The notes under the pieces: model-generated | The model's input: only the letters and a program-made list of their open reading frames with translations | Told to the model about the DNA's origin: nothing | Database searches by the model: none | Made by a program: the position numbers and the translations under genes | Shown: positions 25,271 to 33,660 of the stretch, piece by piece | Layout of the letters: each line of letters begins with the position of its first letter | Position numbering within the stretch: the stretch's first letter is position 1 | From: Fulvivirga sp. | GTDB taxonomy: Bacteria; Bacteroidota; Bacteroidia; Cytophagales; Cyclobacteriaceae | DNA: 34,608 bases | NCBI GenBank assembly: GCA_028280565.1 | Contig: JANQLQ010000194.1 | Coordinates: forward strand, 1-34,608 | Direction of reading: 5' to 3'

Positions 25271-26317
25271 CTAATTTTGTAAATCTTCGATTAGAGCTGC
25301 AAAGTAACTCTTTTTTTGAGGAAACTTCCAAATTAATTTTTTGTAAATGTCCACGGCTTTTTCCTTTTTACCTTGGGCGATGAGGATCTGGGCGAGGTTT
25401 TCAGAAATCAAATTTTCACCGAACGAAGTGCTATTTTCAGAGAGGTCTTTTTGCTGGTTGTTCGACGCCTTGACCGTTTTGGGAGATATTCTCGGTTCCT
25501 TATCGATGAACTTTTCGATGATCTCCTTTTGCTTCTTGATTTGAGCAGTCTTTGGTTTTACATCAGCTTTTTTTTTTGAGGCAGTGGACTTAGGTGTGGT
25601 TTCTTCTTTTTTATCCACTTCATCTTCTTCTTTGCTCGCACCGGTAGTGCCTGATGTGCCCGTCTTAGCGGAAGATGTCTTTTTGGTACTCGTTGACGTC
25701 GTCCGGGCTGTAGTAGTTTTTTTAGGGGGTGTTTTTTTGGTTGCAGAAGTTTTAGCCGGGCTTTTTTTGGCAGGGGTGGATTTGGTTTCTGTCGTAGATT
25801 TCTTACGGGTCGAGGTCTTTTTAACAGTAGGTGTCTTAACCTCACTTACAGTAGGCTCGTCGGCTTCTGTATTTTCATTATTCTCAAAATACGCAGCTTT
25901 ACTTTTTTTCAAAGCTTCTAGGTCTGACCATACTTTATCCGCCAACGGGTTGGAGTGCCCTTGTACCCGATCCTCTTGGACCGTCACCCTCTGGTAGGGA
26001 TCATTTTCATGGGAATATGTAGGGTGCTGTTCCTGTTCTTCCACCTGTTCTACTACGGTTTGAGGTGGGGTAGGCGTTTCGGCAGGGCGGCTTTCAATGA
26101 TCTCCTTTAACACTACGCGATCAGTCGCATACATAGCAGCATAGCTTAAAGTTTGCCGGGAAATATCAGTACCTCCGTCATTATTGGCCTTAGCTACCAA
26201 GGTGTGTATGATCTGGCTGTAAGGATAAGTCTTAACCAGTTCATGGAGCTTATTACGATCCTCTGGAGACAAGCCATGGTACTCTCTGACAACTTGGGAA
26301 AATCTTTGTTTATTCAA
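25271..26317 (-). CDS. conserved protein with a lysine/threonine-rich linker and C-terminal TPR-like end
   Basis: A 348-residue protein. It starts at a TTG (an in-frame TAA lies five codons upstream; MNKQRFSQVV fits the family). Residues 1-75 are a folded, helical N-domain (YPYSQIIHTLVAKA), and 300-348 look like one TPR-like helical pair (AQGKKEKAVDIYKKLIWKFP). Between them, about 160-263, lies a low-complexity stretch of Lys, Thr, Ser, Pro and Ala (for example KKTPPKKTTTARTTSTSTKK), similar in feel to histone H1 tails. Proteins of this kind are commonly found between lptE and secG in Bacteroidota; the function is not known to me. It may bind nucleic acid or act at the envelope. Confidence 0.78.
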   Translation of the reverse strand: MNKQRFSQVVREYHGLSPEDRNKLHELVKTYPYSQIIHTLVAKANNDGGTDISRQTLSYAAMYATDRVVLKEIIESRPAETPTPPQTVVEQVEEQEQHPTYSHENDPYQRVTVQEDRVQGHSNPLADKVWSDLEALKKSKAAYFENNENTEADEPTVSEVKTPTVKKTSTRKKSTTETKSTPAKKSPAKTSATKKTPPKKTTTARTTSTSTKKTSSAKTGTSGTTGASKEEDEVDKKEETTPKSTASKKKADVKPKTAQIKKQKEIIEKFIDKEPRISPKTVKASNNQQKDLSENSTSFGENLISENLAQILIAQGKKEKAVDIYKKLIWKFPQKKSYFAALIEDLQN

Positions 26318-26508
26318 AACCAGGATATCTTACGTCTACTGGGGCACTTTAAAATAACACATTACGCTGCTAGTGTTTCGGTAAATCTAGAAATCTCATG
26401 GCTAGCCATACCGTCATACCTCCTTTATCCATCATCACTTAAGCCACGAAGCTGCGTGCCACCAGTCTTTTTGATTCATAAAGCTTGCTAGTAAAAATAT
26501 GGTAAAAT
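26318..26508. other. gap inside the secG/lptE cluster with a 12-bp palindrome
   Basis: The palindrome ATGGCTAGCCAT lies at 26398-26409. No gene, terminator or clear promoter box was seen in this 191-base gap, which is longer than other gaps of the cluster. A promoter for the lysine-rich gene and secG may lie here. Confidence 0.35.
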
Positions 26509-27030
26509 TTACCAATTGGCAACCGTAGCATTGAATATGTCCAAAATAATCTGATCAAATATTCTATCGATTAATTCGCGTTCAATCGTTGTAATATTCA
26601 AGTTGCTATCAAAATCCTCGAAAAAAGAGAAAGTCTTATTTTCAAAATCAAAGGAATCGTCCGTGGTGTTGACATAAGATACGGTTACGGTAATTGTCAG
26701 CCGGGTCAAAGCAGCTACATCGCCCAGTGCATTCGTCTGGGCGGCGGCAGGGGCTACAGGTGTAATCCTGTACCCAGAAACCGATCCCTCTATTTGTAGC
26801 TCCCCGTTTTCTTCTACACGCAGCAGGTTGGTGTTTTGCTGGTAGTAATCCGTCAGTTGATTCGTGAATATCTGGGCCATGTCTGGCGGACCACCGTCGG
26901 CGTCGTTATAGAAATTCGGGATAGAGATGGTTTCGGCAGTAATGGCTACTCCTGTAAAAGAATATATGCCACAACTTGTGAATGACAAACAAGCCAGCAG
27001 TGTGATCACTAAGGTTTTATAGGTCTTCAA
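26509..27030 (-). CDS. lptE: LPS-assembly lipoprotein LptE
   Basis: A 173-residue lipoprotein. The signal ends LACLSFTSC, with the lipid-bearing Cys at residue 20, directly followed by GIYSFTG, typical of Bacteroidota LptE. The rest is a small alpha/beta domain that in other bacteria plugs the LptD barrel and helps insert LPS in the outer membrane. The start is a TTG overlapping the last 14 bases of the sigma-54 activator gene; an in-frame TAA four codons further upstream rules out an earlier start, and a GTG seven codons in would leave a very short signal. lptE is usually found in this cluster. Confidence 0.9.
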   Translation of the reverse strand: MKTYKTLVITLLACLSFTSCGIYSFTGVAITAETISIPNFYNDADGGPPDMAQIFTNQLTDYYQQNTNLLRVEENGELQIEGSVSGYRITPVAPAAAQTNALGDVAALTRLTITVTVSYVNTTDDSFDFENKTFSFFEDFDSNLNITTIERELIDRIFDQIILDIFNATVANW

Positions 27031-28288
27031 GTTCGTATTGTTTTATTTTCCTATACAAAGTTCGTTCCGAAATCCCTAGGTCTTGTGCCGCATACTTGCG
27101 TTTGTTATTATTCTTTCTCAAAGCCTTTATGATGAGTTCTTTCTCAATCTTTTCTAAAGACAGCTCCTCTTCCTCCGTTTCATGCGCAATATCCTGTATT
27201 TCAGTCGTATTGTGATCATCATAACCCGGTGAAGAGGTCCCGTTGTTCAGGTTGAGTAAGACAGGCTCTTCGGCTTTTAAGGTCGGTGGTACTTCCTGGT
27301 CAATGTCTTCAAAAAGATTACTATGATCTTTTATGATCTCTTTGCTAGGAGATTCACTCTTCATCACCTCTAGGACAAACTTTTTAAGATCATTCATGTC
27401 TTTTTTCATATCGAACAATACCTTGTACAGGAGGTCTCGTTCGGAAAAACTTTCTTCCGTGGCAGGATCTTTGTAAAGTGCAGGCAGCTGGCTTTGATCT
27501 TTGGGGAGGTAGCGCGCCAGCTTTTCACCGTCCACGATCTTGCTGTCCGGTGATAGCACAGAGATCTGTTCTACCAGGTTCTTAAGCTGCCGGATGTTCC
27601 CGGGAAAACGGTACTTGATCAATATTTCTTTGGCGTCGTCGGTAAGAGTGATCGGTTTTACCCTATACTTCTCTGCAAAGTCCGTCGCAAATTTTCTAAA
27701 CAATAGCTCTACATCCTTTCCCCGGTCACGTAAGGGAGGCACATAAATGGGCACGGTACTCAAGCGGTAGTAAAGGTCTTCCCTGAATTTTCCATCTTCT
27801 ACCGATTTCATAAGATTAACATTGGTAGCTGCCACCACGCGCACATCCGTTTTTTGTACTTTGGAAGAACCTACCTTAATGAATTCTCCATTTTCCAACA
27901 CACGCAGGAGCCTGGCCTGTGTTCCTAAAGGCATTTCACCGATTTCGTCCAGGAAGATGGTCCCCCCGTTTGTCACCTCGAAGTACCCCTTCCGGGCCTC
28001 GTGGGCTCCTGTAAATGAGCCCTTCTCGTGCCCGAATAACTCCGAATCTATCGTGCCCTCGGGTATCGAACCGCAGTTGATCGCAATAAATTGGTTGTGT
28101 TTTCTCGGGCTTAAATGATGAATGATCTTGCTAAATGACTCTTTACCACTACCGCTTTCGCCGGTAATCAGTACAGACATATCCGTAGGGGCTACCTGTG
28201 TGGCCACTTCTATGGCATGATTGAGCAAATTGGAATTGCCAATAATGCCAAATCGTTGTTTTATGCTTAATATTTCTCCTTCGTCCAT
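27017..28288 (-). CDS. sigma-54-dependent transcriptional activator without receiver domain
   Basis: A 423-residue protein from the ATG at 28288, which overlaps the miaB stop by one base (TAATG). The frame is open further upstream, but that part lies in miaB. The AAA+ domain comes first: Walker A GESGSGKES, ELFGHEKGSFTGAHE (the sigma-54-contacting loop, here GSFTGA rather than GAFTGA) and Walker B GTIFLDEIGEMP, followed by the sensor segments and RFPGNIRQL. A variable acidic linker comes next, then a Fis-type helix-turn-helix (RKYAAQDLGISERTLYRKIKQY). There is no phosphoacceptor domain, so its input signal is unclear. It probably regulates envelope or stress genes, but the targets are unknown. 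Confidence 0.93.
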   Translation of the reverse strand: MDEGEILSIKQRFGIIGNSNLLNHAIEVATQVAPTDMSVLITGESGSGKESFSKIIHHLSPRKHNQFIAINCGSIPEGTIDSELFGHEKGSFTGAHEARKGYFEVTNGGTIFLDEIGEMPLGTQARLLRVLENGEFIKVGSSKVQKTDVRVVAATNVNLMKSVEDGKFREDLYYRLSTVPIYVPPLRDRGKDVELLFRKFATDFAEKYRVKPITLTDDAKEILIKYRFPGNIRQLKNLVEQISVLSPDSKIVDGEKLARYLPKDQSQLPALYKDPATEESFSERDLLYKVLFDMKKDMNDLKKFVLEVMKSESPSKEIIKDHSNLFEDIDQEVPPTLKAEEPVLLNLNNGTSSPGYDDHNTTEIQDIAHETEEEELSLEKIEKELIIKALRKNNNKRKYAAQDLGISERTLYRKIKQYELEDL

Positions 28289-29751
28289 TAATCTACAATC
28301 TTTCCAAATAAGGTTGCTGCAGAACAATCCTCTACTTCTACCATCACGTATTGGCCCTTAGCATAATCCTTGGCAGGGAAGATTACCACTTTATTGGCTG
28401 AGTTTCGTCCTTGTAAATGCTCATCGGATCGTTTTGAGAATCCTTCTATCAGCACTTTATGTACCTTTCCAATATCTCTCTTGTTTCTTTCAAGCGAATG
28501 TCCCTGTTGCTTAGTGATCACTTCGTTCAGCCTTCTTTTTTTAACCTCCAGCGGAATATCATCCTCATATTTTTTCTCCGCTAACGTACCGGGTCTTTCA
28601 CTGTAGAAAAACATGTAAGAGAAATCATATTTAACGTAATCCATAAGGGAAAGGGTTTCACGATGCTCTTCTTCAGTTTCACTGCAAAACCCGGAGATCA
28701 TGTCTGAAGAGATCCCGCAGTCTTCACCAATGATAGCGTGGATGGCATCCACCCGGTTTAGATACCATTCCCGGGTGTAGGTCCGGTTCATGAGCTGCAA
28801 TACCCGGCTGCTCCCGCTTTGTGCCGGGAGGTGAATGTAGTTACAAATATTCTCATACCTTTTGATGGTATGGAGTACGTCATCTGTAATGTCCTTAGGA
28901 TGCGAAGTGGAAAATCTTACCCTCAGGTCAGGATGTACTTGTGCTACTTTCTCTAATAATTGCGCAAAGTTGATCACTTGGCTCACACTAGACTTTTCAA
29001 GGCGTGCCTTGTTGTTTTGCTCGGGAGACCACTTATAGGAGTCCACATTCTGTCCCAATAGGGTGACCTCACGGTATCCTTTATGGAACAGGTCTTGTGC
29101 CTCATTTACGATCGAATGTGGGTCGCGGCTACGTTCCCGGCCCCTGGTAAAGGGTACTACGCAGAACGAACACATATTATCACACCCCCTCATAATGGAA
29201 ATGAAGGCCGTCACCCCGTTCGAATTGAGCCGTACCGGGCTTATGTCGGCGTACGTTTCTTCTCGAGATAAAAAGGTATTAACAGCTTTTTGACCATCGT
29301 CCACCTGTTTTACCAATGCCGGCAGGTCCCGGTACGCATCCGGGCCTACTACCAGGTCCACTATTTTCTCCTCTTCCAGTAATTTACTTTTCAGCCGCTC
29401 TGCCATACAGCCCAGTACACCGATCATCATGCTGGGTTTCTTCTTTTTTACAGTATTGAATTGAGCTAATCGATTTCGTACCGTCTGCTCGGCTTTCTCA
29501 CGGATAGAGCAGGTATTCAAAAAAACAACATCAGCTTCCTCAAAATTTGAAGTAGTATCAAATCCATTCTTGCTCATGATGGAAGAAACGATCTCGCTAT
29601 CACTGAAATTCATCTGGCATCCATAGCTTTCTATATAAAGCTTCCGCTCTTTCCCACTATGTGTATTTTCTGAGACCTTTACCGTCTCGCAAGCTTCTGT
29701 ATCCTTTTCTTGCCGTGCAAGGATATCTATATCTTCTATTAAATGGTCCAT
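28288..29751 (-). CDS. miaB: tRNA methylthiotransferase MiaB
   Basis: A 487-residue radical-SAM enzyme that adds a methylthio group to i6A37 of tRNAs reading U-starting codons. The N-terminal MTTase domain has Cys45 (YGCQMN), Cys81 (LNTCSIRE) and Cys115 (LGCMAE), the ligands of the auxiliary 4Fe-4S cluster. The radical-SAM cluster is Cys190, Cys194 and Cys197 in [13 protein letters not shown]. The C-terminal TRAM segment holds [25 protein letters not shown]. The N-terminal extension of about 35 residues is poorly conserved. The gene heads the tightly packed cluster with the sigma-54 activator and lptE. Confidence 0.96.
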   Translation of the reverse strand: MDHLIEDIDILARQEKDTEACETVKVSENTHSGKERKLYIESYGCQMNFSDSEIVSSIMSKNGFDTTSNFEEADVVFLNTCSIREKAEQTVRNRLAQFNTVKKKKPSMMIGVLGCMAERLKSKLLEEEKIVDLVVGPDAYRDLPALVKQVDDGQKAVNTFLSREETYADISPVRLNSNGVTAFISIMRGCDNMCSFCVVPFTRGRERSRDPHSIVNEAQDLFHKGYREVTLLGQNVDSYKWSPEQNNKARLEKSSVSQVINFAQLLEKVAQVHPDLRVRFSTSHPKDITDDVLHTIKRYENICNYIHLPAQSGSSRVLQLMNRTYTREWYLNRVDAIHAIIGEDCGISSDMISGFCSETEEEHRETLSLMDYVKYDFSYMFFYSERPGTLAEKKYEDDIPLEVKKRRLNEVITKQQGHSLERNKRDIGKVHKVLIEGFSKRSDEHLQGRNSANKVVIFPAKDYAKGQYVMVEVEDCSAATLFGKIVD

Positions 29752-29798
29752 TCAATCAATCCACGTTCAAAGTGTAAAGGTAGGTATTAACCGATAAG

Positions 29799-29811
29799 TG
29801 ACATAATGTCA
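29799..29811. repeat. short dyad between pabB and miaB
   Basis: TGACAT-A-ATGTCA is a perfect 6-1-6 dyad in the 64-base gap between the pabB stop and the miaB start. It could be an operator or part of a weak terminator. It is too short to claim either. Confidence 0.25.
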
Positions 29812-29815
29812 GTAG

Positions 29816-31099
29816 TTATTTGTTGGCGAGCAACGAGGAGATGGCCGCTGCTTTTAACAGGCACTCTTCGTACTCGTTGGCCGGGTTGGAGTCATAGGTA
29901 ATGGCGCTACCCACGGCAAATGAGGCTCTTTTTTGGCTTTTTTCGTAGAAAAGCGTCCGGATCACCACGTTAAAATCAAAATCTCCTTCCGGGGTGATGT
30001 ACCCTATACTCCCTGAAAAAAGACCCCTTTTATACTTTTCGTACTGTTCAATGAGTTCCATTACTTTGACTTTTGGAGCCCCGGTCATACTGCCCATGGG
30101 AAATGCATTTTTTATGGCCTCTACAAAATGTACTCCTTCCCTTAGGGTACCACTTACGGTAGAGATCATCTGGTGGAGTTGCTTAAAGGTATAGATACCG
30201 AACATTTCGTCTACGGCTACGGTTCCGGGCTTACAGCTCCTAGCGAGATCATTCCTCACGAGGTCTACGATCATCATATTTTCTGCGAGCTCTTTTTCAT
30301 CGGTCCTCAAACGTTGCTTGATCCTTTCGTCCTCGTAAGAAGAGTTACCGCGCCTAGCCGTTCCTTTGATGGGCTGTGACGTGAGTTTTTGTAAGGTCTT
30401 TTTCAAAAAACGCTCCGGGCTGGCACATAGGGCAAACCGGTCCTGGTTTTTGTAGAATGATGAAAACGGGGTAGGAGAGAGGCCTACTAATTCGGAATAG
30501 AACTGGGCAGGATCCAATTCGACATGCTCGGCCAAGAATGCCATGCAGTAATTGATCTCATAGATATCTCCTTCCAGGATATGATCTTTTAATCTTTCGA
30601 CCGTTTCAATGTATTCCGAACGACTTACAAGTCCTTTTACAGGGACATTCAGCCTAGGTCGTGCGGTAGGCAGGTCCATAGATTGGATATGCTTAAAGAC
30701 TTCCTGCGGGCTGCCTGGGGTGAGTATCGTAACGGTCCTGTGATCAAAGAAGACCAGGTGTTTGGGTTGAAAGAACGCAATATCCGCGAAACCGGTAAGG
30801 TCAAAATGACACGAAGAGAGCGGCTCTATTTGATTTTTAAGGTCATAACCCAAATGGCCTATGAGCCAATCCCCAACATCATCTACAGCCTGTCGCAGTT
30901 GATCGAAATCATTACGATGATGGAAAGGGACTACGTAATGGCTGTCTGCAGCCAGCAAATTCTTGAAAGGTTTGTAGGGAAAATCGATTTGGTTGGAATT
31001 GAAAAGACAGGCATGTGAAAATTGGCTGGCCCATTGGAGACTTTTATCCCTAAACATAGGGAGATCCTCTACCTCAAAAGTTTCCTCATTTCTTTTCAT
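29816..31099 (-). CDS. pabB: aminodeoxychorismate synthase component I
   Basis: A 427-residue chorismate-binding enzyme. Lys245 in QPIKGTARRG is the key residue: the PIKGT form marks aminodeoxychorismate synthase, whereas anthranilate synthase has PIAGT. Other landmarks are EGDIYEINYC, SPERFLK, ENMMIVDLVRNDLARSC, FPMGSMTGAPKVKVMELI and FAVGSAITYDSNPANEYEEC. It turns chorismate and ammonia into 4-amino-4-deoxychorismate for folate. The glutamine amidotransferase PabA is not encoded here; the PabC-like lyase is at 7805-8635. pabB is followed by miaB after 64 bases on the same strand. Confidence 0.93.
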   Translation of the reverse strand: MKRNEETFEVEDLPMFRDKSLQWASQFSHACLFNSNQIDFPYKPFKNLLAADSHYVVPFHHRNDFDQLRQAVDDVGDWLIGHLGYDLKNQIEPLSSCHFDLTGFADIAFFQPKHLVFFDHRTVTILTPGSPQEVFKHIQSMDLPTARPRLNVPVKGLVSRSEYIETVERLKDHILEGDIYEINYCMAFLAEHVELDPAQFYSELVGLSPTPFSSFYKNQDRFALCASPERFLKKTLQKLTSQPIKGTARRGNSSYEDERIKQRLRTDEKELAENMMIVDLVRNDLARSCKPGTVAVDEMFGIYTFKQLHQMISTVSGTLREGVHFVEAIKNAFPMGSMTGAPKVKVMELIEQYEKYKRGLFSGSIGYITPEGDFDFNVVIRTLFYEKSQKRASFAVGSAITYDSNPANEYEECLLKAAAISSLLANK

Positions 31100-31123
31100 T
31101 CACCAGCGCCGAAAGTAACAAAG

Positions 31124-31154
31124 AAAAAGGGAACTGAAATCATCAGTTCCCTTT
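31124..31154 (-). terminator. terminator after the YceI gene, possibly bidirectional
   Basis: A perfect 12-bp stem, AAAGGGAACTGA at 31126-31137 and TCAGTTCCCTTT at 31143-31154, encloses a 5-base loop. On the minus strand it ends in TTTTTC, so it best closes the yceI transcript before pabB. Confidence 0.85.
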
Positions 31155-31235
31155 ATTAACAACTTAGATTACTTTTTGACCATTAACAGCCAGGTAGGTA
31201 TCCGTGGAGCACGGATGGAAATCCCGGCCCGGTTA

Positions 31236-31979
31236 CTACATACTTTCTGCTGAAGCTACTAGGTCAAAGCCAACGTTCACCGTATTGTAGATGAACTTAT
31301 CTTTTGCTTTTTCTGTAATGGTAGCTTCTTCACCATATTTTAATCCCCAGCGTGTACGATCAATATTGAATTTCGCTTGGGCCCTGATGGTACCATTTTC
31401 CATGGAAACATTAGCCGGGAAAGAAACACTTAGTGTGGTACCTCTCATGGTAAGGTTCCCTGTGATCTTGTGTGTAGGAGAAGCAATCATGTGCTCAGAT
31501 GCTGAAGCAGGCTTGTATTCAAACTCTATTTCCTCTTTATCTTCCACTGCTTCTGCCGTAGTGTAAGGCTCTACGGAAGTCACGACAAACTCTGCGGTAG
31601 GGAACTCATCAGCCGCAAAAAAATCAGGAGATTTCAAATGACCTACTAATTTGGCCTGCATAGTAGAATCATCTGCCAAGTCATCATTTTGAATGCCTGC
31701 TACATCAATGATCACTGAACCACCTACTATATCGCCATTTTCTACTTTTATGCTTCCGTTCCTTACGGGTATACTTCCGTTATGCTTACCAACAGGCTTA
31801 CTGCCTATCCAAGATACAGAACTTGAAGCAGCATCCACCGTATATTCTGCCGCCGAGGCAGACACCTCTTCTACCTCTTTCGCCTCCGATACTTCAGCGT
31901 CTGTTCCCCCTGATTTTGGACCACAAGAAGCCACCAGCAAAGGGAGAGCCAATAAACATAATAATTTTAAATTTTTCAT
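31236..31979 (-). CDS. YceI-family lipoprotein
   Basis: A 247-residue protein from the ATG at 31979. The frame opens three codons earlier with TTG, which I reject. The signal peptide ends LLVASC, with the Cys at residue 19, so it is a lipoprotein. After an acidic, Ala/Glu-rich spacer comes the YceI domain, a lipocalin-like barrel that in other members binds isoprenoid-type lipids. Visible are YTVDAASSSVSWIGSKPVGKHNG at the start of the domain and later DDLADDSTMQAKLVGHLKSPDFF and FNIDRTRWGLKYGE. It is likely at the periplasmic face of a membrane. It diverges from the carbonic anhydrase gene. Confidence 0.92.
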   Translation of the reverse strand: MKNLKLLCLLALPLLVASCGPKSGGTDAEVSEAKEVEEVSASAAEYTVDAASSSVSWIGSKPVGKHNGSIPVRNGSIKVENGDIVGGSVIIDVAGIQNDDLADDSTMQAKLVGHLKSPDFFAADEFPTAEFVVTSVEPYTTAEAVEDKEEIEFEYKPASASEHMIASPTHKITGNLTMRGTTLSVSFPANVSMENGTIRAQAKFNIDRTRWGLKYGEEATITEKAKDKFIYNTVNVGFDLVASAESM

Positions 31980-32034
31980 TGTTGACAATTTTAGTTGGTT
32001 TTAAATACTAAATTGGTTGAGAATATATATGGAA

Positions 32035-32042
32035 CAAAGTTA
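32035..32042 (-). promoter_or_regulatory. Bacteroidota -7 box for the YceI gene
   Basis: On the minus strand this reads TAACTTTG, matching TAnnTTTG. It lies 55 bases before the ATG. No good -33 element is seen. Confidence 0.4.
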
Positions 32043-32063
32043 ACTGAATAAAGTTTTTAATTA

Positions 32064-32077
32064 AATGTTTAAACATT
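32064..32077. promoter_or_regulatory. 14-bp palindrome upstream of the gamma-carbonic anhydrase gene
   Basis: AATGTTTAAACATT is a perfect palindrome that ends six bases before the ATG at 32084, in the gap between the divergent yceI and carbonic anhydrase genes. An operator is possible but unproved. Confidence 0.35.
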
Positions 32078-32083
32078 AAAAAT

Positions 32084-32602
32084 ATGGCAATAATAAAACC
32101 TCTTAGAGGATTTACCCCTGAATTTGGCAATAATTGTTTTTTGACAGAAACTGCCGTGGTGGTAGGAGAAGTGAAGATGGGTGACAATTGCACCGTATGG
32201 TTTAATGCTGTGGTGCGTGGAGATGTACATTCTATCACGATAGGGAATAATACTAATATCCAGGATGGCGCTGTCATTCACTGTACATACCAGAAAGCTA
32301 AGACCGTTATTGGTAATAACGTCTCTATTGCTCACAATGCTATTGTGCATGGGTGCACCATTGAAGACAATGTTTTGATCGGTATGGGAGCGATTGTCAT
32401 GGATGATGCCGTGGTAAAAGAGGGTTCTGTCATAGCGGCAGGTGCCATAATTCTACCTGGTACAATTGTCGATAAAAATTCTATTTTTGCGGGGGTCCCT
32501 GCCAAAAGAGTAAAAGATACCGGTGCTGAAATGCATGAGGTGATCCGGCGCACAGCCAATAATTACCCTATGTATGCGACGTGGTTCCAAGACCAAGAAT
32601 AA
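32084..32602 (+). CDS. gamma-class carbonic anhydrase family protein
   Basis: A 172-residue left-handed beta-helix protein made of hexapeptide repeats (for example TIGNNTNIQDGAVIH and VSIAHNAIVHGCTIEDNVLIG). The three zinc-binding histidines are at His66, His84 and His89. Proteins of this type hydrate CO2 in some organisms, while others (YrdA/PaaY-like) have unclear substrates; the acidic loop of the archaeal enzyme Cam is absent here, as in most bacterial members. It is probably a cytoplasmic trimer. It is followed by a membrane protein 45 bases downstream. Confidence 0.92.
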   Translation: MAIIKPLRGFTPEFGNNCFLTETAVVVGEVKMGDNCTVWFNAVVRGDVHSITIGNNTNIQDGAVIHCTYQKAKTVIGNNVSIAHNAIVHGCTIEDNVLIGMGAIVMDDAVVKEGSVIAAGAIILPGTIVDKNSIFAGVPAKRVKDTGAEMHEVIRRTANNYPMYATWFQDQE

Positions 32603-32619
32603 TGTTCGAAGGGAACATT
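32601..32619. repeat. short stem-loop at the end of the carbonic anhydrase gene
   Basis: AATGTTC at 32601-32607 and GAACATT at 32613-32619 can pair around a 5-base loop, starting within the stop codon. No T run follows, so a terminator role is doubtful. Confidence 0.3.
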
Positions 32620-32647
32620 CTTGTAGAAAGACCTATAAATCGACTCG

Positions 32648-32989
32648 ATGAAATTCATAATTAAACTCATTTTAAGCGCCGTGGCTGTTATGGTCTCGGC
32701 GTACCTATTACCCGGGGTAGAGGTGAATGGCTTTTTTGTGGCCATCGTAGTGGCGGCGGTCTTAGCGCTCCTGAACACCATCGTAAAGCCCATTTTGATC
32801 CTTCTTACGATCCCTATCACCGTGCTCACACTCGGGATATTCTTGCTTGTGATCAATGCTGTCATCATCCTGCTGGCAGATATGCTCATACAAGGCTTCA
32901 GTGTATATGGTTTTTGGTGGGCACTATTGTTTAGCTTGATCCTGGCCATTTTTAACAGTTTATTAGGAGGGCTAAAAACAGAAAATTGA
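32648..32989 (+). CDS. small membrane protein of the phage-holin-like (YvlD) family
   Basis: A 113-residue protein made almost wholly of four hydrophobic helices, with a conserved VNGFFVAIVVAAVLALLNTIVKPILILLTIPITVLTLGIF pattern, including the NTIVKPIL and LTLGIFLLVINAV signatures typical of the YvlD/phage-holin-family-4 proteins widely encoded in bacterial chromosomes. These are not true phage holins as far as is known, and their role is unclear. It is on the same strand as the carbonic anhydrase gene. The acidic unknown follows after a 92-base gap. Confidence 0.85.
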   Translation: MKFIIKLILSAVAVMVSAYLLPGVEVNGFFVAIVVAAVLALLNTIVKPILILLTIPITVLTLGIFLLVINAVIILLADMLIQGFSVYGFWWALLFSLILAIFNSLLGGLKTEN

Positions 32990-33081
32990 CCTGGTCGATA
33001 GTGAGAGTTTTCGCCTAGAAATTTATTTGCGTTTAAGATCATTTTATCATATATTAAAAAAATAAAACACTCGTTTTACCT

Positions 33082-33648
33082 ATGACAGCGCTGAATAAAG
33101 GCTTTGATGCCGGGATTATCCGGCAATACCGTGAAGACATGGAGCGAGCCGGGCAAGATTTCGTTATTGTGGAGTCAGGGGATAATTCTGACGAGTATGT
33201 GAATTTTTATTTTGTGGGGATGTACGAAGGAAAAGAGGTGATCTACGATGCCGTAATTTATACATTACGTTTGCACCATTCCAGTGAACTCTACGAAATA
33301 GCCGAGCATCGTGCCGCTAAACATTTTCCTGAATTCAAAAAGATCAAGTACGAAGAAGATGAAAATGGCGACCTGGAAGCCCTGGATGACCTGGAGGAGG
33401 AAATAGGGCTTTTCATGGCAGAAGTCATTATGGAATTGGAAGAGGAGGATGAAATAAAGGTAAGCGAACATGTCGAAGTGGACCCACACATAGATTTCGG
33501 TATTGGTTTGGACGTGGCATTGAACGTCGAGGTGATCACGAACGAAGTGATCAAGAAGTTTGTAAAAGACTACAACGAAGATAACCTTCAATTAGATACA
33601 ACCGCCTACTCTTTCCAACTGCAAGACGAGGAAATTATAGGACGTTAA
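33082..33648 (+). CDS. acidic protein of unknown function
   Basis: A 188-residue cytoplasmic protein without signal or membrane segments and strikingly acidic, above all around residues 95-130 (EEDENGDLEALDDLEEE and MELEEEDEIKVSE). The N-terminal part (QYREDMERAGQDFVIVESG) and C-terminal part (VEVITNEVIKKFVKDYNEDNLQLD) look folded. I recognise no family. The gene is separated from the rhomboid gene by only 12 bases, so the two are probably co-transcribed. It might be a partner or substrate-related protein of that protease, or unrelated. Confidence 0.75.
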   Translation: MTALNKGFDAGIIRQYREDMERAGQDFVIVESGDNSDEYVNFYFVGMYEGKEVIYDAVIYTLRLHHSSELYEIAEHRAAKHFPEFKKIKYEEDENGDLEALDDLEEEIGLFMAEVIMELEEEDEIKVSEHVEVDPHIDFGIGLDVALNVEVITNEVIKKFVKDYNEDNLQLDTTAYSFQLQDEEIIGR

Positions 33649-33660
33649 ACAATAATCGCA

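Noticed and set aside
25584-25997. A 137-residue open frame on the plus strand opposite the lysine-rich linker
   Set aside because: It is the mirror image of the low-complexity Lys/Thr stretch and is rich in Val and Leu only for that reason.
32648-32989. Holin-like gene as a sign of a prophage
   Set aside because: This family is common in bacterial chromosomes, and no other phage genes are present in the window.
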